Assembly (NCBI GenBank): GCA_019752115.1
Contig: JAIEMN010000012.1
Span: 1 to 64,000, forward strand
Length of the DNA: 64,000 nt
DNA from: Gemmatimonadaceae bacterium
Lineage (GTDB): Bacteria > Gemmatimonadota > Gemmatimonadetes > Gemmatimonadales > Gemmatimonadaceae
Direction: 5' to 3'
The notes under the pieces are model-generated. The model did not search any database. It was not told where the DNA came from and was given only the letters and a program-made list of their open reading frames with translations. Made by a program: the position numbers and the translations under genes. This document shows, piece after piece, positions 43,693-53,379 of the stretch (position 1 is the first letter of the stretch; every line of letters starts with the position of its first letter).

Positions 43693-44982
43693 ATGCTCGA
43701 CCGCATTTCTCGACGACTGGCAATTTGGGCGTTGTTGGCCATCGCTCCGGCGGGTGCTGCCGCGGCCACGGTCAGCGGCATGACCGGAACCAGTCTCACG
43801 GATGCCGCGCCCCTGCTCTCGGCCGTGGCGTTGCTCGTGTCGATCCTCGGCTGGCGGCTGCTCCATCAGCAGTTGCAGGGGCAGCGCCGCGAAGATCACT
43901 CGCTCCGGGAACAGGTCCGCCGCCTGCACGAAGCGATGCATGCCAGTGCCGACGGACTCTTCGTGCTGCAGGCCATGCGCGACGAACACGGGGTCATCAC
44001 GGACTTCCGCATTACGGACGTGAACGGCATCGGCGCGTCGCTGCTGCGGCGGTCCGCGGACACGCTCACCGGACGGTCGCTGCGGGGCGATCTGGCGAGC
44101 CCCTTCGCCGAACAGCTGTTCGAGCGCTATGTGTGGGCGCTGTCCACGGGTTCCCCGATCGTCGAGGACGTGCGCGTACACCGGCAGCATCTCGCGGCAC
44201 GCTGGGTCCTGCACCAGGCAATGCCCATGAGTGACGGCCTCGCGGTGACGGTACGCGACATCTCCCAGCGCAAACGCGAAGAGCGGACGCTGCGCCGCGC
44301 GTCCCTCACCGATGATCTGACGGGGCTCTACAACCGCCGCGGGTTCATGGCGCTGGCCGATCAGCAGCTGCGCATGGCGCGGCGCAATGGTCGCGATTGC
44401 GTGGTGCTGTATGCGGACATGGATGGCTTCAAGCAGCTCAACGACGACCACGGGCACGCCGTGGGCGACAAGGCGCTGATTCTCGTGGGGCGCCTCCTGC
44501 GCGAAACCGTCCGTGACTGCGATGTGGTGGCCCGACTTGGCGGTGACGAGTTCACGATTCTCGCCTGCGACGCCGACGGCACCGGCGCGCGCATCATTCA
44601 GAAGCGCATCGAGGAGCGTCTCGCCGTTGCCAACAGCAGCGGGGAGCTCCCAGCGCCGCTGCAGCTCACGATTGGCTACACCCGCGTGCGCCCGAGTGAT
44701 CACTCGAGCGTGACCGAACTCCTCGCGCGCGCGGATCAGCTGTTGTACGCCCGCAAGCGGCGCCGACACCTCACGCGGTTGCATGGAACGCCAACCGTCA
44801 CGACCGAAACGCACGCGGCACGTCCGCGCGGCCCGCGTCGCACGCCGCGCGTGGCGCCGGTGGCTGTGCCGGCCGATGTGGCGGCCGTCGCGATCGCCGC
44901 TGCACGCAACCTGCCCGTTCGTACGCCGGTCGCCGATCCGATGCCGATGGTTCCGCCGCTCCGGCTACACGTCAGCTCGTAG
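43693..44982 (+). CDS. Membrane PAS-GGDEF diguanylate cyclase
   Basis: A 429-residue protein that probably makes cyclic di-GMP from two GTP. It has two N-terminal hydrophobic segments (about residues 8-25 and 38-55), a PAS-like domain (about 78-195, ending VTVRDISQRK) and the GGDEF domain. The active-site motif is GGDEF at 283-287. The inhibitory I-site RxxD is RDCD at 274-277, exactly five residues upstream, so product inhibition is likely. The C-terminal 65 residues are a low-complexity Ala/Pro/Val-rich tail. The leader is unusually structured. Confidence 0.93.
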   Translation: MLDRISRRLAIWALLAIAPAGAAAATVSGMTGTSLTDAAPLLSAVALLVSILGWRLLHQQLQGQRREDHSLREQVRRLHEAMHASADGLFVLQAMRDEHGVITDFRITDVNGIGASLLRRSADTLTGRSLRGDLASPFAEQLFERYVWALSTGSPIVEDVRVHRQHLAARWVLHQAMPMSDGLAVTVRDISQRKREERTLRRASLTDDLTGLYNRRGFMALADQQLRMARRNGRDCVVLYADMDGFKQLNDDHGHAVGDKALILVGRLLRETVRDCDVVARLGGDEFTILACDADGTGARIIQKRIEERLAVANSSGELPAPLQLTIGYTRVRPSDHSSVTELLARADQLLYARKRRRHLTRLHGTPTVTTETHAARPRGPRRTPRVAPVAVPADVAAVAIAAARNLPVRTPVADPMPMVPPLRLHVSS

Positions 44983-45008
44983 GCGGCGCGATTCGAGCGC
45001 CCTACGCG

Positions 45009-45044
45009 AAGAGCGCCGTCACCACTCTGGTGGCGGCGCTTCTT
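45009..45044. terminator. Bidirectional hairpin at convergent ends
   Basis: AAGAGCGCCG-CACCA pairs with TGGTG-CGGCGCTTCTT around a short CTC loop. It lies between the cyclase end and the kinase gene end (the kinase stop falls inside it). The AAGA/TCTT flanks give a weak T-tract on each strand. Confidence 0.45.
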
Positions 45045-46797
45045 CGTCGCTACTGGGTCCTTCCAGCAGGCGGCGCCACCACGGCCGCTGATCTTCCGCC
45101 CGCCGCATGGCCCGGACCACTTCCCGCCAGGCCGCGCGCATCTCCTGCGCGTCCTCGAAGCGATCGTCCACGCGCTGCGCGAGCCCGCGCGCCAACCACG
45201 AGCCCAGCTCCTCGGCAAACCCGAGCTCCTGCAGACGCTCCGGCAGCGTGTCGGAGAGCTGCTGGGCGAGAATCATCTCCGCCTTGCCATCTCCGAACGG
45301 CGGCTTGCCGGTGAGCACAAAGAACACAATGCTCGCGATGGCATAGCAGTCGGTCGCCGGCCCCTGCGCTTCTCCCAACAGCTGCTCCGGTGCGGCGAAG
45401 CTCGGCGTCCCACTGGTACCCGCCTTCTCATCGCCCAACGCGTAGGCGATGCCGAAGTCGCCAATGCGCCACCGCCGGAAGCGATCGATGAGGATGTTCT
45501 CCGGCTTGAGATCCCGGTGAATGATCCCGCTCGTGTGCGCGGCGTGCAGCGCCTCGAGCACTTCATCGACCTGCGGCGCGATCTCCTCGAAGGGGCGCGG
45601 TCCTGAGCGCGACACCAACTGCGCCACCGACCCCCCTTCGGCGAGCTCCATCGTGTACCAGACGATGCCGCCACGGCTGTCACTGTCGTAGATCGGCACG
45701 ATGGCTGCGTGCGCAAGCTGTGCCGCCAGACGCGCTTCGCGCCGGAAGCGCGCCACCGCGACGTCGTCCTTCGCGATGTGCGGATGCAGCACCTTGATGG
45801 CCACCTCGCGCGAGAGCGAGAGGTCACGGGCGCGCCACACACTGCCGAACATCCCGCTCCCCAACGGGGCGAGAATCTCGTAGTCGTCGGACGTGGCCCA
45901 CCGCAGACGCCCTTCCGCCGACGCCAATGTGCTCGGCAGCTCGTCGCCTTCGGGGGCGATGAACATCGGCCGGACCGACACATTCCGATCAAGTTCGCGC
46001 AGCATCGCCGCGATGCTCGGATAGCGCGCGTCGGGATCGGGGTCGAGCGCACGCTGAATGACGGTCCCGAGCGCCTGCGGGCACTCGGGGCGCAACAAGG
46101 ACAGCGGCGGCACGTGATCGTGCGGCGCGGTTTCACCGGTCAGCATGACGAAGAGCATCGCCGCCAGCTGCCACTGATCGGACGCCGTCGTGGGCTTCCA
46201 CTCGCCGGGCGCCCACTCGGGGGCCCACGGGGTAAACGCCTCGTCGGGGATCAGCCCGGCCGGTCGATGTTCGCGCGGCAACACCCACTCCCAGCCGAGC
46301 AGCCAGAGGCGCCCGCCCGGCGTCAGCCAGACTGTACTGGGCGACACCGCGCCGTGCGCGCTCCCCGTGTCATGCAGATAGGCCAAGGTGGCCCCCGCTT
46401 CGCGCAGCACCTGGAGCGCGAACGGAATGCCATCCGGCCCCAGGCGCATCACGCGCGACCAGACGGTTTCGCCGCTGATCCAGCGCCGCAGATAGCCCGG
46501 TCCGCGCCGACTCTCCTGATACGACGCCCAGTAGTGATACGTGGTGGGAATCGAGGGATGGTTGCGATGGGCGAGCGCGCGCGCCTCATGCTGCAGCCAC
46601 TCACCGTGCGCCTCGTTCTGCACGCTCACGAGCGACAGCGAGCGTCCCAGGGCGTCCACCACTTCCTGATAGTGGCGATGCTCCCGCTGCACGGCCTCGT
46701 CGCCCCACGACCACCCAGGCGGCAGCGACCACGACGCCAAGTGGGGCGGCGGCGAGGCGGTAGGCTCGTGGTCGGTGGAGGAGCTGATCAGGGGCAT
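45019..46797 (-). CDS. Tandem protein kinase: N-terminal pseudokinase plus active Ser/Thr kinase
   Basis: A 592-residue cytoplasmic protein with two kinase-like domains and no membrane segment. The C-terminal domain (about 305-560) is complete: Gly loop GSGMFGSV, VAIK Lys335, HRDLKPEN with Asp429, DFG at 447-449 and APE at 469-471. The N-terminal domain (about 25-275) keeps the fold (APE-like WAPEW, ASDQWQLAAMLFVMLTG). However, its HRD is replaced by HGA at 148-150 and its DFG by LGW at 167-169, so it is predicted to be inactive. The start at 46797 is set by the end of the histidine kinase gene, eight bases upstream. Confidence 0.88.
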   Translation of the reverse strand: MPLISSSTDHEPTASPPPHLASWSLPPGWSWGDEAVQREHRHYQEVVDALGRSLSLVSVQNEAHGEWLQHEARALAHRNHPSIPTTYHYWASYQESRRGPGYLRRWISGETVWSRVMRLGPDGIPFALQVLREAGATLAYLHDTGSAHGAVSPSTVWLTPGGRLWLLGWEWVLPREHRPAGLIPDEAFTPWAPEWAPGEWKPTTASDQWQLAAMLFVMLTGETAPHDHVPPLSLLRPECPQALGTVIQRALDPDPDARYPSIAAMLRELDRNVSVRPMFIAPEGDELPSTLASAEGRLRWATSDDYEILAPLGSGMFGSVWRARDLSLSREVAIKVLHPHIAKDDVAVARFRREARLAAQLAHAAIVPIYDSDSRGGIVWYTMELAEGGSVAQLVSRSGPRPFEEIAPQVDEVLEALHAAHTSGIIHRDLKPENILIDRFRRWRIGDFGIAYALGDEKAGTSGTPSFAAPEQLLGEAQGPATDCYAIASIVFFVLTGKPPFGDGKAEMILAQQLSDTLPERLQELGFAEELGSWLARGLAQRVDDRFEDAQEMRAAWREVVRAMRRAEDQRPWWRRLLEGPSSDEEAPPPEW

Positions 46798-46805
46798 CCT
46801 CCAGT

Positions 46806-49800
46806 TTAACGCCGCAGCGCGCCCGATGCTTCCCGCACCGACGGCAGGATCACCTCGACACGGGTGCCCACACCGATGCGACTCGTCACACTGATCGTAC
46901 CGCCCCACCCTTCGATCAAACGGCGGCTGATCGCGAGTCCGAGTCCGCTCCCGCTCGTCCGGGTCGAAAAATGCGGCTCGAAGATCCGGGGAAGGACATC
47001 CTCGGCAATCCCGCAGCCGTCGTCGCTGACCACGATGCGGACCTGCCCATCGGCGGCGGTCACCTCCACCCGCACCGTACGGGCGCCGGCCAACCGCGCA
47101 TTCTCGAGCAGGTTGATCAGCACCTCGCGCAACTCGTCGCGTGACGCCACCGCGATGCACGCAGCATCGGGGGTCACGGCCTGCCATTGCACCGCCGCAT
47201 CGCTGGGATCGGCATCGCCCAGCCGCTCGAGCTGCACGACGTCCTGCACCACCGCGGTGACGTCCACGGCCACCGGCGCCAGGCGCTCGGCCGGCGCCGT
47301 GCCGTAGCGACTGAAGGCCCGCGCGATTTCGTCCAGGTGATCGATCTCCTGCAGCACGCGACCCACATTCGTCTCGAGAATCTCCGCGAAGTCGCCCCGA
47401 CCATCGCGATAGGCCCGACGCAAATGCTGCACGCCGAGGCGAATGGGCGTGAGCGGATTCTTGATTTCGTGGGCCACCTGCCGCGCCATTTCGCCCCAGG
47501 CGAGCACGCGCTGCGCCGATGCAAGTTTCGTCACATCGTCGAGCGTGAGCACCGCACCACTCGGCAGTCGGGTGAGTCGCGCGCGCAGTTCGCGACCGTC
47601 GAGCCGGAGTTCGAACGCCTCTTCGTCGGCCGTCCCCGCCAGGAAGGCGCGCGCCTGCCGCACGAGTTCTGCATGCGCCGCCGGCCAGCTCGCCAGCGTG
47701 GTCTCGCGCACCGGGAAGCCCAACAACGCATCCGCGCGCGGATTGGCGAGACTCACCGATTCGCCCTGCAGGAGCCCCACCACACCCGAGGCCACATGCT
47801 GCAGCACCGCCGAGGTGCGTCGCTGCGCCGCCTCGAGCGCCTGCCGACTTGCGGCGAGATCATCGGCCATGCGGCTGAAGGCGCGGTACACCGGCGCGAA
47901 CTCGGACGCCGGTGCGGTGCCAAGCTGAGGCGACTCGCCACCCGCGGCGAGGGCGAGTGCCGCCTCACGCAGCGCGCCCACGGGCTGGGCCAGTGAGCGC
48001 GCGGCGAGCCCGCTCGACCAGATCGCTGCCAGTGCGCCCAACATCGTGGCAAAGACGACGAGCACGCCCAGATCCTCGCGTCGCGCGTCGAGCGCGAATT
48101 CGCCGCCGCGGGCCGGTGTCACCAGCACCGCTTCGTTGGCGGCGGCGGTGATGGGGACGGCGACGCTGGGCAGCGGCCCGCGACCGAAGCGGCGATAGCC
48201 GATCAGCGCGTCGGACTCGCCGACCCGCAGGCGCCGCGTGGTGAACAGGTCGTCGCTGGTGAAGTCGGTCTCGGTCAGCGTCACCGGCAACAGGCGGCCC
48301 AGTGGTGCCAGCGCATCGAGCACCGAGTCGCTGGCGGTCACGAGCAGGCCTTGCTTGTACAGAAAGAGCGGTGCCCCCGTACTCGAACGCTGCGTGCCAA
48401 GCGGGCGAGTCTCCTGCTCGGCGGCCGCGACGCGCAACGTTTCGCGCACCAGCAGTTCGCGCGCTGCCCGATCGTCGTCCTGCAGACGCACCCACGCCCA
48501 CAAGGCGAACAGGCCAGCGGGGACGATGAAGAACGTGAGGAGCGCGCCCGACAGTCGAACACGATAGCTGCGCGACCAGCGCGCCCGCCGCACACGAACC
48601 AGCCGTCCGAGGGCGCCATCGGCGAGTGCGGTGGCGGTCCACACCACGAGCACCACGAGCACATCGAGCATCACCAGCAGGGCGCCGCGCGGGAGCAACG
48701 CGTCGAGCCCGCGCAGATCCACCTCGACATGCACGCGTCGCATTTCGCCGGTGTCGATGGTGCTGGGCCCCACGACGCCATCGCCGTGCAACGCGTCGGC
48801 GCGACGGCGCCAGGTGATGCGCCCGGTGAGCACATCGCCGGCTAGCGGCGTACTCAACTCGAGCTTGTAGGGGGCGACGGTGCCGCGCGTCCCGGTCACA
48901 CCGGTGAACGCCGCAAAGGCATCCGCAGGCAGGAGCGCAGTGCGTGGCGGCACCGCCACCGTCAGCACACTGCTGTCGGTGAGTGGCACCCCCGCGAGGA
49001 GCAGGCGCGTCGGGCCATCGGTGACCGTGCGGATCTCGATCGCGCGACTGAGTCGCGCGAGCATGGCCACCGTGGCCTGCGCGCCCGCCGGATCACTCAC
49101 CGGCGCCAACTCGAGCACTGTGGAAGCGGTATCCGTGTTGGCCGGCAACCACCGCGCGAGGCGCGCGGGATATCCCGCGGCCGCGAGTTCGCTCCCGGCA
49201 TAGCGGCGCAGCAGGACATCGGCGCCGGTGCCACGCAGTGGTTCGTCACGCACCGACATCGCGAACCGTTCGAGCAGCCGCAGCGCGTTCTCGTCCACCG
49301 CCGACAGACGTGCCAGATCATGCTCCACGAGCGCGACACGCGCCCGCACGGTGGCGCCCCACGTCAACGTGACCGCGCCACTCCCCGCCACGACGGCCGC
49401 AGCCACCACCTGCGCGAGGCCACGTCGGGTGAGCGCGAAGGCCGCGATGGCACAGATCCACGGAATCGGATACCACCCGGGCCACGACCCCGAGGCTTCG
49501 ATGAGGACCGGGGCCATCATCGCTGCGATCACCGCCAGCATGGGCGCGAGCACCGCCGGCAATCCGCGCCGAGTCCCGAGCGCCACCTGCCCCGCCGCGG
49601 CGCCGGCCAGCAGCACCACCGCACCGACGAGGGCGAGCGCCAGCTGCCACGCCGACCAGAGCCCCACGCTCGGACCCGCGGCCGGCAACCCGATGCCGCG
49701 CGCCAGATCGCGCAGCAGGAAGGGCCCGCCACCGGCCGCAATCACCAGCAGCAGAATGGCCACGCGACGCGAGGGGCGCTGGCGCGTCGCCCGCAGCACG

Positions 49801-50930
49801 AACAGCAGCACCGCGAGCACCAGCGACGCCGACAGCAGCAGCGCGGCCGCCGTGGACGTAAGCGGCCCGCCCATCGGCGCAAAGAAGTTCGCCGGATCGA
49901 ACAGCGACGACAGATTCGACAGTCCGGGCAACGGCGACATCGCCACGGTGGCGAGCGCGAGGCTCGTACTGGCAAAGCGCTCGAGCGTTCCCGATGGGCG
50001 GCGCCACGCGATCGCCAGCATGGCGACGAGCGCGACGAACAGCGCCACCGCGGTCCGTGAGCGCGCCCGCTGCTCGGTGGCGAGGCGTGTCTCGCCTTCG
50101 GTGTATGTGGTCGCCCGGACCCGCGCGAGGCGCGTGGGCCCGATCTGCACCACCATCACGGTCGAACCGGGTTCCACCCGCGTGCTGTCAGGTGATTCGA
50201 TGATCGTGTGCGCGGCGTCGATGCGCCCCGGCAGCGTGCGCAGCAGCGGGCGCGTGAAGCGATCCGCCGGTGGCGCCGACGTCAGCAAGGCGGCGGCGAC
50301 AATCTCGATCTGCCCATCGGGCGAGAGCGCCCGCGCGATCACCGAGGTGTGAAACACCCCGTCGATCAGGGCGACGCCGGAGCCTCCGGTGGCCGACACC
50401 GGCGTGTGCAGCTGTCCGGCACGGGCCACCAGCCGTCCACCGCGAAACACCAAGAGCGCCGACTCCACATCGGTGGGCAGCGGCGCGGCGATCGCCGGCG
50501 TGCGCCCCTCCATGACGTCCGCGACGAAGCTCGCCTCCGTAGCGCGCTGGCGGACCGCCTCCCGGAGCGCTTCCGCCACCTCCCGCACGCTGGCCGAGAC
50601 CTGCTCGGCCCGCGTTTCGCGCTCGGTGGCCGACCAGCGTGGCCAGTCGCGCCGCATGGAGGAGAGCGTGGCCGTATCGGCGGCACCGACCAGCACCCCG
50701 ATCGTGAGGGCGACCACAGAGACCATGGCCAGCCCCCGGGGCCGCCGCACCCCCGGCAACAGCGCCGCCGCCGCGAGCGTGGCCCCGCCGCAGACCACGA
50801 GCCGGGGCCACCCCGGCGCCTGCTGCCACCACGCCAGGGCCAGGAGCGCCGACGCCGCCGCCAAGACCCAGAGCGCCGGCCAGCGATCGGCCGTCGTGGA
50901 GGAGGATCCGGGAGGGGTGGGCGAAGCCAT
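46806..50930 (-). CDS. Very large membrane sensor histidine kinase (NtrY-like)
   Basis: A 1,374-residue sensor kinase, far longer than usual. The N-terminal 550 residues have many membrane helices interrupted by an outside domain. A second long extracytoplasmic region (about 560-790) is followed by another membrane helix, an outside loop and a final helix. Then come HAMP, a PAS domain (LLQGESVSLANPRADALLGF), HisKA (VAHEIKNPLTPIRLGVQHLRR, read in part, with the phospho-accepting His) and HATPase (SDDGCGIAEDVLPRIF, SGLGLAISRRLIEGWGG). There is no receiver domain and no adjacent response regulator. The signal is unknown. It is co-transcribed with the tandem kinase gene. Confidence 0.9.
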   Translation of the reverse strand: MASPTPPGSSSTTADRWPALWVLAAASALLALAWWQQAPGWPRLVVCGGATLAAAALLPGVRRPRGLAMVSVVALTIGVLVGAADTATLSSMRRDWPRWSATERETRAEQVSASVREVAEALREAVRQRATEASFVADVMEGRTPAIAAPLPTDVESALLVFRGGRLVARAGQLHTPVSATGGSGVALIDGVFHTSVIARALSPDGQIEIVAAALLTSAPPADRFTRPLLRTLPGRIDAAHTIIESPDSTRVEPGSTVMVVQIGPTRLARVRATTYTEGETRLATEQRARSRTAVALFVALVAMLAIAWRRPSGTLERFASTSLALATVAMSPLPGLSNLSSLFDPANFFAPMGGPLTSTAAALLLSASLVLAVLLFVLRATRQRPSRRVAILLLVIAAGGGPFLLRDLARGIGLPAAGPSVGLWSAWQLALALVGAVVLLAGAAAGQVALGTRRGLPAVLAPMLAVIAAMMAPVLIEASGSWPGWYPIPWICAIAAFALTRRGLAQVVAAAVVAGSGAVTLTWGATVRARVALVEHDLARLSAVDENALRLLERFAMSVRDEPLRGTGADVLLRRYAGSELAAAGYPARLARWLPANTDTASTVLELAPVSDPAGAQATVAMLARLSRAIEIRTVTDGPTRLLLAGVPLTDSSVLTVAVPPRTALLPADAFAAFTGVTGTRGTVAPYKLELSTPLAGDVLTGRITWRRRADALHGDGVVGPSTIDTGEMRRVHVEVDLRGLDALLPRGALLVMLDVLVVLVVWTATALADGALGRLVRVRRARWSRSYRVRLSGALLTFFIVPAGLFALWAWVRLQDDDRAARELLVRETLRVAAAEQETRPLGTQRSSTGAPLFLYKQGLLVTASDSVLDALAPLGRLLPVTLTETDFTSDDLFTTRRLRVGESDALIGYRRFGRGPLPSVAVPITAAANEAVLVTPARGGEFALDARREDLGVLVVFATMLGALAAIWSSGLAARSLAQPVGALREAALALAAGGESPQLGTAPASEFAPVYRAFSRMADDLAASRQALEAAQRRTSAVLQHVASGVVGLLQGESVSLANPRADALLGFPVRETTLASWPAAHAELVRQARAFLAGTADEEAFELRLDGRELRARLTRLPSGAVLTLDDVTKLASAQRVLAWGEMARQVAHEIKNPLTPIRLGVQHLRRAYRDGRGDFAEILETNVGRVLQEIDHLDEIARAFSRYGTAPAERLAPVAVDVTAVVQDVVQLERLGDADPSDAAVQWQAVTPDAACIAVASRDELREVLINLLENARLAGARTVRVEVTAADGQVRIVVSDDGCGIAEDVLPRIFEPHFSTRTSGSGLGLAISRRLIEGWGGTISVTSRIGVGTRVEVILPSVREASGALRR

Positions 50931-50935
50931 GGCCC

Positions 50936-50941
50936 ACAATA
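50936..50941 (-). promoter_or_regulatory. TANNNT -10-like box of the histidine kinase operon
   Basis: On the minus strand TATTGT ends five bases before the ATG at 50930. No ribosome-binding site is visible. Confidence 0.35.
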
Positions 50942-50962
50942 CCCCGAAGCCGGGCGGGAGGC

Positions 50963-50980
50963 GACGGGTCCTTACCCGTC
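50963..50980. promoter_or_regulatory. Palindrome GACGGGT-CCTT-ACCCGTC at a divergent start
   Basis: A perfect 7-bp inverted repeat with a 4-base centre in the 67-base gap between the histidine kinase and the secreted-protein gene. The GGGT...ACCC core resembles the GGGTCGTACCC sites at 26726 and 41443, with one extra central base. Confidence 0.4.
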
Positions 50981-50985
50981 CCGGT

Positions 50986-50991
50986 TATCTT
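50986..50991 (+). promoter_or_regulatory. TANNNT -10-like box of the secreted-protein gene
   Basis: TATCTT ends six bases before the ATG at 50998. GCAGGG lies between, so a weak ribosome site is an alternative reading. Confidence 0.35.
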
Positions 50992-50997
50992 GCAGGG

Positions 50998-51780
50998 ATG
51001 TCGCCCGCCCTTCGCTTTTGCGTGCCTGCGTACGCGGCGCTCCGCCGATGGCCTGCCGCCCTCCGCGCGCGGGCCACGTGGGCCGCCACCTGGCTGGCGC
51101 TCGTCGCCGTGCCGGGCGCCGCCCAGTCGCCCGCCGCCAAGGCGCCGGTCCGTTTGGACGAGGGCAGCTTCACGATCACCCTCAACGGCCAGCGCGCCGG
51201 ACGCGAACAGTTTTCGATTCAGCAGGTCACGGCCGCGGACGGCGCGACCCTCGAGGTCCGTGCGGAATCGGCCGTCAGCGACCGGCGGAGCGCGATGCGC
51301 CTCGACGCTGACAGCGCGGGCACGCCGGTGCGGTACTCCGTGGAAGAGCGACGGGGCGCCGAGCTCACGCTGCGCCTCGGTGGCCAGCGCGTGCGCGGGC
51401 GCTTTGCAACGTTGGCGCGGAGCCTCACCGGTGAAGCCGCGCGCGAGTACATGCTGCGCCCGGGCGCGGTCGTCGTTGAAGAGGACGGCATCGTGCAGCA
51501 TGCCCTGCTGGTGCGCGGCGCCGCGGCAACCACGACGACCGGCGTGACCCTCCCCAGCCTCACCCCGATCGCCAATGCGCAGGGCGTGGTGCGGATCGTG
51601 CCCGAAGCCGATGGCGACATCGTCGCCATTGCCGGGGTGCGCATCCCCGCCCGGCGGTGGCGCTGCGTCACCAACGATGGTGAGGTCCGGTTGGTATGGA
51701 CCGATGTGGAGGGGCATCTGCTCCGCCTCAGCATTCCCGCGCGCAACCTCGATGCGCTGCGTGATGATGTGCCCCGTTGA
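50998..51780 (+). CDS. Hypothetical secreted protein
   Basis: A 260-residue exported protein that I cannot name. It has a signal peptide ending in GAAQS (WAATWLALVAVPGAAQ) and a beta-rich mature domain (FTITLNGQRAGREQFSIQQV, VRYSVEERRGAELTLRLGG, WRCVTNDGEVRLVWTD, each a strand pair). The shape recalls DUF6134/DUF3108-like periplasmic domains, but the match is impressionistic. It lies 87 bases upstream of the TolC gene on the same strand and could be co-transcribed. It is divergent from the histidine kinase gene with a shared palindrome. Confidence 0.68.
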   Translation: MSPALRFCVPAYAALRRWPAALRARATWAATWLALVAVPGAAQSPAAKAPVRLDEGSFTITLNGQRAGREQFSIQQVTAADGATLEVRAESAVSDRRSAMRLDADSAGTPVRYSVEERRGAELTLRLGGQRVRGRFATLARSLTGEAAREYMLRPGAVVVEEDGIVQHALLVRGAAATTTTGVTLPSLTPIANAQGVVRIVPEADGDIVAIAGVRIPARRWRCVTNDGEVRLVWTDVEGHLLRLSIPARNLDALRDDVPR

Positions 51781-51867
51781 CCGTGCCGGTCCGGACGCAC
51801 TGAAACCATTCCGCGGGGGCCCGCGTACGCCCCGCTGTAACGACTCTTCTTCCTTTCGCTTCGTCCC

Positions 51868-53367
51868 ATGAGACTTTCCGCGACTGCTCTCGGATTCGCG
51901 CTCGCGCTCGCCACGGTGACCGGGGGCCTGCGCCCCACCCAGGCGGTGGCGCAGGCCGCACCCGCCGCGGGCAACGTGCTGACGCTTGCCGACGCCATTA
52001 CGCTGGCCCGGCGCAACAACCCGGGGCTTCAGACCTCACTCAATGCCCGTCGCACGGCGGCCGCCAACGTGCGCGCCGCGAATGGCCAGCTCATTCCCAC
52101 CGTCAGCACGGGGTTCGGCGCCGGCTATCGTGAAGGCCGTCAGCAGTTCTTCGCCGGTCAGGGCTTCGGGTCCACGAACGACCAGCTCTCCACCGACGCC
52201 AACGCCAGCGTGTCGCTGAGCCTCACGCCGGGCTTCCTGCAGGATCTCGCGGCCGTGAAGGCCAGCCGCGACGCCACCGAAGCCGACATCACGGTGGCCG
52301 AGCAGAACCTGCGCAATACGGTGACCACGCAGTATCTCACCGCGCTGCAGGCGCAGGCGCGCGCCTCGCTGCAGGACACGCTCCTCGCGACCACCACCGC
52401 GCAGCTCCAGCTGGCCCGCGCCCGCCTGCAGGTGGGCTCCGGCACGCAGCTCGATGTGCAGCGCGCCGAAGTGGCCGATGGTCAGCAGCGCGTGGCGTCA
52501 CTGAACGCCAAGAATCAGGCACAGATCGAAATCGTGCGGCTCTTCCAGCAGATCGGCATTGCGCCGGTGCTCGACATCAAGCTCGACGCGAATCTGCCCG
52601 CCACGCCCACGGTGGATCTCTCGCAGGTGCTCGACCAGGCCAAGAAGTCCAACCCGCAGCTGGCCGCGCTGTCGGCGCGCGAGCAGGCCGCGAGCAAGTC
52701 CCTCTCCTCGGCCAAGCGCGCGTACCTGCCGTCGATGTCGCTCAGCGCCAGCCTGTCGGCCTTTGCCAATCGCTACACGAACACCAATCAGCTGATCACG
52801 AGTGGGCAGGCCTCGCTCGCGGCGCAGAAGGCGTCATGCATTCGCGGCGAAGAGGTGCGCGCGGCGCTCAACCTGGCCAACAACCTCGCGGCGTGCAACG
52901 CGATCGCCTGGACCGCGGCGAACGAGCAGTCCATCAAGGACTCGCAGGCCAAGTATCCGTTCGGCATGACGCGCAACCCGTACAGCCTCAACGCCAGCTT
53001 CTCGCTCCCGATCTTCAACGGGTTCCGTCGCGAACAGCAGATCGAAGCGGCGAGCGTGCAGCGCAAGAACGTGCAGAACGACCTCCGCACGCAGGAACTG
53101 CGCGTCACCGCCGATGTCACGGCGGCGTACCTCTCCCTCAATACCGCGCAGCAGACGGTGGTCCTCCAGGAGCAGAACGTGCGCACCGCGCGCACGGCGC
53201 TGCAGCTGGCGCAGGAGCGCTACCGCGTGGGCGCGATCAGCATCGTCGATCTCGTGCAGGCGCGTGGTGACTATGAACGCGCCGAGACCGACCGTATCAC
53301 CGCCGTGTACGACGTCCAGCGCGCCTTTGCCGCGCTCGAAAACGCCGTCGGGCGTCCCCTCCGCTAA
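51868..53367 (+). CDS. TolC family outer-membrane channel
   Basis: A 499-residue outer-membrane efflux protein with a signal peptide (ending near AVAQA) and the two OEP halves. The first repeat includes LTLADAITLARRNNPGLQTSLN; the second includes YSLNASFSLPIFNGFRREQQIE (each read in part) and QERYRVGAISIVDLVQA. It should form the trimeric exit duct for the MacA-MacB-like pump encoded directly downstream. The adaptor follows after 12 bases. The interior insert with four Cys (CIRGEE, NLAACNAI) may form disulfides outside. Confidence 0.93.
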   Translation: MRLSATALGFALALATVTGGLRPTQAVAQAAPAAGNVLTLADAITLARRNNPGLQTSLNARRTAAANVRAANGQLIPTVSTGFGAGYREGRQQFFAGQGFGSTNDQLSTDANASVSLSLTPGFLQDLAAVKASRDATEADITVAEQNLRNTVTTQYLTALQAQARASLQDTLLATTTAQLQLARARLQVGSGTQLDVQRAEVADGQQRVASLNAKNQAQIEIVRLFQQIGIAPVLDIKLDANLPATPTVDLSQVLDQAKKSNPQLAALSAREQAASKSLSSAKRAYLPSMSLSASLSAFANRYTNTNQLITSGQASLAAQKASCIRGEEVRAALNLANNLAACNAIAWTAANEQSIKDSQAKYPFGMTRNPYSLNASFSLPIFNGFRREQQIEAASVQRKNVQNDLRTQELRVTADVTAAYLSLNTAQQTVVLQEQNVRTARTALQLAQERYRVGAISIVDLVQARGDYERAETDRITAVYDVQRAFAALENAVGRPLR

Positions 53368-53379
53368 CCGAGCACCATC

